Source: Aquimarina sp.
Lineage (GTDB): Bacteria > Bacteroidota > Bacteroidia > Flavobacteriales > Flavobacteriaceae
NCBI GenBank assembly: GCA_011524575.1
Contig: WTKB01000317.1
Location: 1 to 5,631, forward strand
Length of the DNA stretch: 5,631 nucleotides
Reading direction: 5' to 3'
The notes under the pieces are model-generated. The model was not told the origin of the DNA. It did not search any database and saw only the letters and a list, made by a program, of their open reading frames with translations. How positions within the stretch are numbered: the stretch's first letter is position 1; each line of letters begins with the position of its first letter. Below are positions 1-5,567 of this stretch, in pieces. The position numbers were made by a program, and so were the translations under genes.

Positions 1-12
1 TTAAACAAGCTC
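1..12. mobile_element. Terminus of an inverted-repeat element, cut by the window edge
   Basis: The first 12 bases (ttaaacaagctc) followed by taa are the exact reverse complement of the left end, plus flanking tta, of the 154-bp element at 5411-5564. They therefore look like the end of a second copy whose body lies left of the window, with TAA at 13-15 as its target-site duplication. The visible end carries the gagcttg version of the terminus, like the left end of the downstream copy, rather than its gagcatg right end. Only 12 bases are visible, so this rests entirely on the match to the complete copy. Confidence 0.5.
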
Positions 13-173
13 TAAGCGTGATTTAAAGGACATTTTTTACATGCTTTTTTATTTTTTTTGCGGTATTTTTTACAGCATTTTTTCTTTTTATCACCACAAG
101 AAAAATGGTTTGGATTTATTTCTTGTATTTCCATAATCTTTTTTGCGGGAATGATTATTGTTTCTAAAATCAT
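12..173 (-). CDS. Small Lys/Cys-rich protein of unknown function (53 aa)
   Basis: Function unknown. From the ATG at 173 it would be 53 residues: a short hydrophobic stretch near the N-terminus (residues 5-9), a neutral linker, then a very basic half with five cysteines (C26, C33, C34, C45, C48) in the order C-x6-CC-x10-C-x2-C. The spacing could suit metal binding or a disulfide-bonded knot, but this is inference. I recall similar KKCCKKY...CKKCP tails in short hypothetical proteins of flavobacteria, without a function. The frame opens upstream at a TTG (194), but that codon lies inside a good -7 promoter match (199-192), so ATG 173 or ATG 134 (40 aa, keeping all five cysteines) is more likely. 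The TAG stop is formed across the junction with the element end at 1-12, so the natural C-terminus may have been altered. It is transcribed divergently from the porG operon. Confidence 0.5.
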   Translation of the reverse strand: MILETIIIPAKKIMEIQEINPNHFSCGDKKKKCCKKYRKKNKKACKKCPLNHA

Positions 174-191
174 GATTCTATTATTTTTACA

Positions 192-199
192 CAAATTTA
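192..199 (-). promoter_or_regulatory. Putative -7 element of the small Cys-rich gene
   Basis: Read on the minus strand this is taaatttg, a full match to the Bacteroidota sigma-A -7 consensus TAnnTTTG. No TTG-type -33 box is found at the usual 17-23 base spacing. Transcription would begin near 184-188, leaving a leader of about 12 bases before the ATG at 173. In AT-rich DNA such a match can arise by chance. Confidence 0.4.
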
Positions 200-426
200 T
201 TTAGAATAAATAAGAATAAAAAAATAATCTACTGATTTTTAATAGAGTTAGTCTGTTTTTCATTTTCTGTATTTAATACTAATTGTTGTTATTTTATCTA
301 GTTAGTACTGGTTAAAACTTAGTATTGGGTTTTTTTCCTTACTTTTTATCAGAAATCTTGTCTATTTTTTTGTTTTTTTAGGATAGTTCGGTGTTAAAAC
401 CTTAAATTCGAATCAATATATTTTTT
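200..426. other. Non-coding divergent intergenic region
   Basis: This very AT-rich stretch lies between two divergently read genes and holds no convincing reading frame on either strand. It contains a cluster of related octamers: ttagtctg at 248-255, aatactaa at 275-282 (reverse complement of ttagtatt), ttagtactgg at 302-311 and ttagtattgg at 319-328. It also has several T-runs (for example 329-335). No recognisable RNA gene or riboswitch is seen. Confidence 0.6.
302..328. repeat. Pair of near-identical 10-bp direct repeats
   Basis: Ttagtactgg (302-311) and ttagtattgg (319-328) match at 9 of 10 positions and start 17 bases apart. An inverted relative, aatactaa, lies at 275-282. The arrangement could be an operator for the divergent promoters, but there is no direct evidence for a binding protein, and low-complexity DNA produces such repeats by chance. 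Confidence 0.35.
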
Positions 427-434
427 TACATTTG
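427..434 (+). promoter_or_regulatory. Probable -7 promoter element of the porG-uppS-bamA-ompH operon
   Basis: Tacatttg matches the Bacteroidota -7 consensus TAnnTTTG exactly. Upstream, ttc at 407-409 with a 17-base spacer is a weak stand-in for the TTG -33 box. The predicted start of transcription, near 440, leaves a leader of only a few bases before the ATG at 446. A 10-bp perfect palindrome, atttgcaaat (430-439), overlaps the element and the expected start site. No other promoter this good is seen before the downstream genes, whose spacing is tight. Confidence 0.6.
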
Positions 435-445
435 CAAATTTAGTC

Positions 446-1150
446 ATGATGCAAAAAAGTTTTCTTTTATTTTTTACCCTTCTTGCAATGGCATTACAAG
501 CACAGACCTATGATGTAGGTTTAAGTCTTGGTAATGTTAATTATATAGGTGATGTAGGGAATTCTAATTTTATACACTCTTCTAACACAGCTGCAGCTGT
601 TGTGGCGAAATGGAATCGGAGTAAGCGACATTCTTTTCGTTTCTCCGCACTTTTTGCAGATATTTCCGGTAATGACAGTGACTCTAAAGATGCTCGTAAA
701 GTAGCTCGTGACTTTAGTTTTGAGAATAGCATTAAGGAACTATCATTGGGTTTGGAATATACGTTCTGGGAATGGGATTTATGGGGTACCAACTCCAAAG
801 CAAAACAAACTGTTCCATATTTGTATTCTGGAATAACCTTTTTTCATCATGATCAGTTAGCACTGGCTGCTGATGGTATATTTAAAGCTTATGATAGGAG
901 TTGGACAGCAGCGATACCTTTTGTTATTGGTGTAAAAACGAATTTATCTAGGCATTTGGTGTTTGCAGCAGAGCTAGGTTCGAGATATACTTTTACAGAT
1001 AATCTAGATGGTAGTAGTCCAGATAGTTTAGAGCTCCCTATCGATAAAAATTTAAGTTTTGGAAATGCTAATAATAATGATTGGTATTTTTACACAGGAG
1101 TAACACTTTCGTATACTTTTGGGAGAAAACCTTGCTATTGTATTTTTTAA
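446..1150 (+). CDS. porG: PorG-like outer-membrane beta-barrel protein (DUF6089 family)
   Basis: This 234-residue protein has a signal peptide (residues 1-19, hydrophobic core FLLFFTLLAMAL) with likely cleavage after A19, leaving Q20 as the mature N-terminus. The rest alternates short hydrophobic and polar segments typical of a small beta-barrel. Family-like motifs include GNVNYIGDVG (29-38), ENSIKELSLGLEYTF (93-107), GSRYTFTDNLD (178-188) and the ending YTFGRKPCYC. I recognise these as the DUF6089 family, which includes PorG, an outer-membrane part of the type IX secretion system in Porphyromonas gingivalis. Its place directly before uppS and bamA matches that organism. Two adjacent ATGs (446 and 449) could start it, a difference of one residue. 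It is first in the operon, with 23 bases to uppS. Whether this copy serves type IX secretion or is a general barrel cannot be told from sequence alone. Confidence 0.85.
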   Translation: MMQKSFLLFFTLLAMALQAQTYDVGLSLGNVNYIGDVGNSNFIHSSNTAAAVVAKWNRSKRHSFRFSALFADISGNDSDSKDARKVARDFSFENSIKELSLGLEYTFWEWDLWGTNSKAKQTVPYLYSGITFFHHDQLALAADGIFKAYDRSWTAAIPFVIGVKTNLSRHLVFAAELGSRYTFTDNLDGSSPDSLELPIDKNLSFGNANNNDWYFYTGVTLSYTFGRKPCYCIF

Positions 1151-1173
1151 GTTTTTACTCGATTGACACTAAC

Positions 1174-1914
1174 ATGAATACTAAAATACCACTTTCAAAG
1201 AAAAATTTACCTCAACACATTGCTATTATAATGGATGGTAATGGAAGATGGGCAAAAAAAAGAGGTCTATTAAGGGCTATGGGGCATGAGACAGGTACTA
1301 AATCAGCTAATGAAGCGGTAAATGCTTGTTTAGATTTAGGAATTCCTTACTTAACCCTTTATGCTTTTTCTACTGAAAATTGGAAACGTCCAAAATTAGA
1401 AGTAGATACCCTAATGCGTCTTTTAGTAAAGTCCTTAAAACGAGAAATGCCTCAGTTTATAAAAGCAGGTATTCGTTTAAACATTATTGGATTAATGACA
1501 GATCTTCCAAAGAAAGTCCAGCAAGAACTTCAAGAGGTTATCAATAAAACACAGACACACACGAATCTTGTACTTACTTTAGCTTTAAGTTATGGAGCAA
1601 GAGAAGAGTTTATAAAAACCGTGCGAGAAATATCAGATAAAGTAAAAAATGATTTAATTTCGCCACATTCCATAACAGAAGACGTTATTAAAGAACATTT
1701 GTATACTTTTGACATGCCTGATGTGGATCTTTTAATCCGTACCAGTGGAGAACAACGGATCAGTAATTTTTTGCTATGGCAAATTGCTTATGCAGAACTT
1801 TATTTTACTGATGTTCTTTGGCCTGATTTTAAAGCAGAACATCTTAACCAAGCAATTTTAAATTACCAACAAAGAGAACGACGATTTGGAAAAACAAGTG
1901 AGCAACTCCGCTAA
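1174..1914 (+). CDS. uppS: Isoprenyl transferase (undecaprenyl diphosphate synthase)
   Basis: This cis-prenyltransferase condenses isopentenyl diphosphate units onto farnesyl diphosphate, giving undecaprenyl diphosphate, the precursor of the lipid carrier for peptidoglycan and surface glycans. The 246-residue length is normal for the family. Signature motifs are intact: HIAIIMDGNGRWAKKRG (15-31) with catalytic D21, H38 in AMGHETG, FSTENWKRP (65-73) with N69 and R72, LALSYGAREE (136-145), and DLLIRTSGEQRISNFLLWQ (185-203) with the diphosphate-binding R189 and R195 and the Mg-binding E193, followed by YAELYF (206-211). The enzyme is expected to be active and to sit at the cytoplasmic face of the inner membrane. 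ATG 1174 is chosen because the frame upstream of it, back to a TTG at 1081, overlaps the end of porG and is unlike the family. The end overlaps the start of bamA, which suggests translational coupling. Confidence 0.96.
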   Translation: MNTKIPLSKKNLPQHIAIIMDGNGRWAKKRGLLRAMGHETGTKSANEAVNACLDLGIPYLTLYAFSTENWKRPKLEVDTLMRLLVKSLKREMPQFIKAGIRLNIIGLMTDLPKKVQQELQEVINKTQTHTNLVLTLALSYGAREEFIKTVREISDKVKNDLISPHSITEDVIKEHLYTFDMPDVDLLIRTSGEQRISNFLLWQIAYAELYFTDVLWPDFKAEHLNQAILNYQQRERRFGKTSEQLR

Positions 1915-4501
1915 ACATTTTTTTAAAATATTTTATTTCAACATTTTAGCAGTTGTATGTATTTTAGGTATTTATCCTAGTCTTTATGCTCAAGATTTGG
2001 CATTAAGTACTTCTAAATTATATACTATAAAACAAATAGAAGTTACAGGAAATACTTCTTTTAACGAGAAAACTGTTATTGCCTACTCTGGTCTAAAAGA
2101 AGGACAGCAAGTATATCTGCCAGGGGATGCTATTAGTAAAACGATTAAAAAACTTTGGGACCTAGGACTTTTTAAAAATGTTAATATTTACCTAACCAAA
2201 ACTGAAGGTACTAATGCCTTTATAGAAATTTCTTTAGAGCAGTTGCCTGTTTTAAAAGAAGCACGTATTGATGGGGTTTCTCGAAGTAAAGCAGAAGATT
2301 TTATTACAGAAAACAATCTTAATCCTAATACTAAAGTCACAGAGAATTTAGTAATTACAACTAAAAATTACATTCGAAATCACTACAAGAAAAAAGGATT
2401 TCTTAATGCTAAGGTTATTGCCAATACAATTCCTGTAAAAGATTCTGTAAATGATCAGCAGCAAGTACAATTACTCTTTAAAGTTTTTAAAGGAGATCGT
2501 GTTAAGATAGGAGAAGTACGTGTAGTGGGTAATGAGGAGTTTCCAGATTCTAAAATTCAGAAGCATCTTAAAAAAACAAAAGCTAAGAAATTTTGGCGTT
2601 TTTGGAAACCATCAAAATATATCGCCTCTGACTTTGAAACAGATAAAGCCAATGTTATTGAAAAGTATAAAGAAAAAGGTTTTAGAGATGCACGAATTAT
2701 TACAGATACCATTTATAATCTAAGTGAAAATCTTATTGATTTAGAGCTTAGTTTAGAAGAAGGAAATAAATATTATTTTGGGGATATCAGTTTTTTAGGG
2801 AATTCTGTTTTTAGTGATGAACAACTTGCAGATAAAATTGTTCTTCAAAAAGGAGATGTTTACAATGCAGTACTTTTAGAAAAGCGAATTTCGGACGCTA
2901 CACGTCCTGATGCAGAAGATATTACAAATTTATATCAAAATAATGGGTATTTTTTCTCAAGGATTGTACCTGTAGAAACAGGTGTTGAAAACGATACTAT
3001 TAATTTTGAAGTACGAATTACAGAAGGAAAACTAGCGAGATTTAACGAGATTACAGTTTCTGGAAATACTAAAACGAATGATCATGTATTGTATCGTAAT
3101 ATAAGAACCGTTCCAGGAGCAGTTTATAGTAAAGATAAAATTGTAAGAAGTATTCGAGAATTAGGGCAAACCAATTTTTTTGATACCGAACAACTTGTTC
3201 CAAATATTAAAAACATTGATCAAAATGCAGGTTTGTTAGATATTGACTATAGTGTAGTAGAAAAAGGATCTAGTCAGTTTGAGCTACAAGGAGGTTATGG
3301 AGGTACTGGTTTTATTGGAACTTTAGGTCTTCGTTTTAATAATTTTTCTATTCGTAATATCTTTAATAAAGAATCTTATAAACCGCTTCCTTCTGGTGAT
3401 GGACAAAGTTTATCTATCAGGGCACAATATAGCCGTAGTTTTAGGGTGCATAGTTTCTCGTTTATCGAACCTTGGTTGGGCGGAAAGAAACCTTTCCAAT
3501 TATCCCTTTCTTTTTCTAGAACTAAGCAATTTGATTTTGATTTTACAACGAATGAGGTGGATAAAAACCAAAGTTTCTTGGTAACATCGGGTAATGTTGG
3601 TATTCAAAAGCGTTTACGCTGGCCAGATGATTATTTTACACTTTCTCAAAATATAGGTTTTAGACATTTTGATTTGCAAAATTTCAATACAGGGCTTTTT
3701 ACATTTGGTGATGGTACAGCTAATGATTTTTCTTACACTTTAGGTATTACAAGAGATAACACGAGTGTAAGTCCTATCTTTCCTACTGGTGGATCTAGAA
3801 TTAGCCTTACTGCAAAAGCTTCCATACCTTATTCTGCGTTTTCAAATGCTACAGACTGGGAGGCTTTAGCCATAGAACGAAGAGATATTAACACCTCTGA
3901 GAACCGTATCTCTGAAATAGATCAAGAGCGTTTCAAGTGGTTGGAATATTATAAATTAAAACTATCAGGGGATTGGTATAGCTCTCTTAGCAAAAAGTTT
4001 GTATTTAAGTCTTCTTTTCAGTTCGGATTTTTAGGAGCTTATAACCAAGATAGGGGAGTTATTCCTTTTGAGCGTTTTCAGTTAGGAGGAAGTGGACTTG
4101 GTGCCAATAGTGGTATTGTTTCTGTTGAAAATGTTCCGTTAAGAGGGTATCCAGATGCACAAGTTGTTTCTACAACCACTGATTTATCAGGTAATATTGA
4201 AACTTCTACAAGTGGATCAACAATATTTAATAAGTTTTCTTTGGAATTGCGTTATCCAATTAGCTTTAATCCAGCAGCTACTATTTATGCCTTAGGTTTT
4301 GTGGAGGCGGGTGCTGCTTTTGATAGTTTTAGACAGTTTGATCCTTTTAGATTAAACCGATCTGCAGGACTTGGGATACGTGTTTTTATGCCTGCTTTTG
4401 GGCTACTTGGTGTTGATTTTGGTTATGGCTTTGATAAGTTACTCAATGAGTCATCACCACATGGATGGGAAACTCATTTTGTACTAGGACAACAATTTTA
4501 G
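1886..4501 (+). CDS. bamA: Outer membrane protein assembly factor BamA
   Basis: This 871-residue Omp85 protein is the core of the machine that folds and inserts beta-barrels into the outer membrane. A signal peptide ends near residue 35 (SLYA, then Q36). Five POTRA domains follow at roughly 46-119, 120-203, 206-292, 296-379 and 384-459; clear strand motifs are IKQIEVTGNTSF, IGEVRVVGNEEF, FGDISFLGNSVF and FNEITVSGNTKT. The basic KKTKAKKFWRFWKPSKYI segment (229-246) in POTRA3 is typical of Bacteroidota. The barrel spans about 465-871 and has FERFQLGGSGL (728-738), the conserved loop-6 motif as LRGY (752-755) and a terminal Phe. There is no in-frame ATG near the start. TTG 1886 (29-base overlap with uppS) is used here; GTG 1898 (17-base overlap, four residues shorter) is equally workable, since both keep the signal peptide. 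It is followed 42 bases later by ompH, its chaperone partner. Confidence 0.96.
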   Translation: MEKQVSNSAKHFFKIFYFNILAVVCILGIYPSLYAQDLALSTSKLYTIKQIEVTGNTSFNEKTVIAYSGLKEGQQVYLPGDAISKTIKKLWDLGLFKNVNIYLTKTEGTNAFIEISLEQLPVLKEARIDGVSRSKAEDFITENNLNPNTKVTENLVITTKNYIRNHYKKKGFLNAKVIANTIPVKDSVNDQQQVQLLFKVFKGDRVKIGEVRVVGNEEFPDSKIQKHLKKTKAKKFWRFWKPSKYIASDFETDKANVIEKYKEKGFRDARIITDTIYNLSENLIDLELSLEEGNKYYFGDISFLGNSVFSDEQLADKIVLQKGDVYNAVLLEKRISDATRPDAEDITNLYQNNGYFFSRIVPVETGVENDTINFEVRITEGKLARFNEITVSGNTKTNDHVLYRNIRTVPGAVYSKDKIVRSIRELGQTNFFDTEQLVPNIKNIDQNAGLLDIDYSVVEKGSSQFELQGGYGGTGFIGTLGLRFNNFSIRNIFNKESYKPLPSGDGQSLSIRAQYSRSFRVHSFSFIEPWLGGKKPFQLSLSFSRTKQFDFDFTTNEVDKNQSFLVTSGNVGIQKRLRWPDDYFTLSQNIGFRHFDLQNFNTGLFTFGDGTANDFSYTLGITRDNTSVSPIFPTGGSRISLTAKASIPYSAFSNATDWEALAIERRDINTSENRISEIDQERFKWLEYYKLKLSGDWYSSLSKKFVFKSSFQFGFLGAYNQDRGVIPFERFQLGGSGLGANSGIVSVENVPLRGYPDAQVVSTTTDLSGNIETSTSGSTIFNKFSLELRYPISFNPAATIYALGFVEAGAAFDSFRQFDPFRLNRSAGLGIRVFMPAFGLLGVDFGYGFDKLLNESSPHGWETHFVLGQQF

Positions 4502-4543
4502 GTTTTTGGCACAATTATTTCTATTAAGTAAATAACTATTTAG

Positions 4544-5389
4544 ATGATGAATTTAAAACATTTTTTTTTAATATTTATTTGTTGTACAGGTCTTCAAAGT
4601 ACTTTTGCACAAAGAGGTGTTCGTGTAGGTTATATCGATATGGATTATATTCTTAAGAATATTCCAGAATATCAAGAAGCCGTACAAGAGCTAGATAAAA
4701 GAGTGCAAAGTTGGCAGTCTGAACTTGTTTCTATGACCAAGGATGTGGAGGAAATGACAGAGGATTTAAATAATGAAAGAATATTACTTACTCCAGAACT
4801 TATTGAAGAACGTGAAGAAGATATCTTTTATAAAGAAAAAGAAATTTCAGAGTATAAACAAAAATGTTTTGGACCTAATGGTAGTTTAATGGTTCAAAAG
4901 CAGGTAATTACTCAGCCTATTCAGGATCAAGTTTTTAACACGGTGCAACAAATTGCTACAAATAAAAAATTTGATTTTGTATTTGATAAATCTGCGGATG
5001 CTTTAATGTTATATACTGCTGATAAATATGATATTAGTGATGTGGTTTTAAGGTCAATTACAAAAGCCTATAAAGCGAAACAAGTCAAAGGAAAAGCTGC
5101 AAAACGTCATTTAGAAAAAGCTTCTCAAGAGGATTTATCAATGGCTAATCCAGAAATTGCAGAACGTCAAAAGGCACTTGAAGAAAAGAAGGCAGCTCGT
5201 CAAAAAGCTTTAGATGATCGTAAAGCCGAAAGAGAGCGTATCCGAGCTGAAAAGTTAAGAATCTATGAAGAACGAAAAAATCAACTTTTAGAAGAACGTA
5301 AGCGTAAAAGAGATTCTCTTAAGGCGTTACTTGAAAATAAAAACATAGATGATAATGAATTAAAAGAAGAATCAAAAGATCAAGAGTAG
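4544..5389 (+). CDS. OmpH/Skp family periplasmic chaperone with long charged C-terminal tail
   Basis: This 281-residue protein has a signal peptide (residues 1-22, FFLIFICC core, cleavage before Q23). The OmpH/Skp domain covers about 26-180: the opening strand VRVGYIDMDYIL (26-37), a charged helical hairpin arm (about 42-115), the return segment QPIQDQVFNTVQQIATNKKFDFVFDKS (124-150) and a final helix. Skp proteins are trimeric and hold unfolded outer-membrane proteins in the periplasm for delivery to BamA, encoded just upstream. Residues 181-281 form a Lys/Glu/Arg-rich tail absent from the roughly 160-residue enterobacterial Skp. It includes an 11-residue repeat (RQKALEEKKAA at 208-218, RQKALDDRKAE at 219-229) and is probably an extended coiled coil. 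Flavobacterial first-position OmpH proteins often carry such tails. A Skp-like protein at the same locus has been linked to type IX secretion in P. gingivalis. Paired ATGs (4544, 4547) differ by one residue. Confidence 0.92.
   Translation: MMNLKHFFLIFICCTGLQSTFAQRGVRVGYIDMDYILKNIPEYQEAVQELDKRVQSWQSELVSMTKDVEEMTEDLNNERILLTPELIEEREEDIFYKEKEISEYKQKCFGPNGSLMVQKQVITQPIQDQVFNTVQQIATNKKFDFVFDKSADALMLYTADKYDISDVVLRSITKAYKAKQVKGKAAKRHLEKASQEDLSMANPEIAERQKALEEKKAARQKALDDRKAERERIRAEKLRIYEERKNQLLEERKRKRDSLKALLENKNIDDNELKEESKDQE
5165..5230 (+). repeat. Tandem 33-bp repeat encoding an 11-residue coiled-coil unit in ompH
   Basis: Two adjacent 33-base units encode RQKALEEKKAA and RQKALDDRKAE, identical or conservative at most positions. 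The codons differ at many synonymous sites, so the duplication is old or is kept by selection on the protein. Eleven-residue (hendecad) periodicity is typical of nearly straight coiled coils, and weaker units appear to continue to about residue 262. Confidence 0.6.
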
Positions 5390-5407
5390 TTTAAATGACT
5401 TCAATAT

Positions 5408-5567
5408 TTAGAGCTTGTTTAAACTCCCTACTTCCTGTAATCCAAAATTTTAAGAACTTAGATCACTTTAAAAAGATTTACATATCTCGATATGTGCATC
5501 ATTTAAAAGTAACCCAAAACCTTAAACTTTTGAATTGCAGTTCGTATTCAGTTTAAACATGCTCTTA
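5408..5567. repeat. TTA target-site duplications with terminal inverted repeats
   Basis: TTA at 5408-5410 and TTA at 5565-5567 flank the element directly. Just inside, gagcttgtttaaact (5411-5425) and the reverse complement of agtttaaacatgctc (5550-5564) agree at 14 of 15 bases. A three-base TNA duplication next to ends beginning GAG is what some IS5-family groups (IS1031-type) produce; this family link is an inference. Confidence 0.6.
5411..5564. mobile_element. 154-bp MITE-like element (non-autonomous, inverted-repeat ends)
   Basis: The element runs from gagcttgtttaaact to agtttaaacatgctc, near-perfect inverted termini flanked by TTA on both sides. It is far too short for a transposase and its interior shows no transposase motif, so it would depend on a related full-length element elsewhere in the genome. 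A small perfect hairpin (acatat, loop ctcg, atatgt, 5480-5495) lies near its centre. It begins 21 bases after the ompH stop codon. The same terminus appears inverted at bases 1-12. An alternative is an internally deleted insertion-sequence remnant. Confidence 0.6.

Noticed and set aside
275..335. Possible intrinsic terminator (aatactaa ... ttagtatt followed by a T-run)
   Set aside because: The loop would be over 30 bases, the stem is 8 AT-rich pairs, and no plus-strand gene precedes it in the window. It is better treated as part of the repeat cluster.
396..406. 11-bp match aaaaccttaaa shared with the element (5516-5526)
   Set aside because: It is a single short match in AT-rich DNA, with flanks that diverge quickly. 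It is more likely chance than a second element fragment.
541..798. Open frame of 85 codons on the minus strand
   Set aside because: It lies wholly inside the porG-like gene, whose protein shows family motifs, a signal peptide and a proper ending. The antisense protein resembles nothing.
1081..1173. Upstream extension of uppS from TTG 1081
   Set aside because: It overlaps the conserved C-terminus of the porG-like protein and would add a 31-residue hydrophobic leader foreign to cytosolic UppS. ATG 1174 gives the normal family length.
2532..2723. 63-codon plus-strand frame
   Set aside because: It is an out-of-frame shadow within the bamA POTRA3 region, with low-complexity composition.
3396..3584. 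62-codon plus-strand frame
   Set aside because: It is an out-of-frame shadow within the bamA barrel region.
5480..5495. Hairpin acatat-ctcg-atatgt as an ompH terminator
   Set aside because: The stem is short and AT-only, no T-run follows on the plus strand, and it lies centrally in the mobile element about 90 bases past ompH.
5395..5556. 53-codon ATG frame starting just after ompH
   Set aside because: Nearly all of it lies inside the inverted-repeat element and uses both termini as codons. The product resembles no family I know and is not the expected second OmpH.
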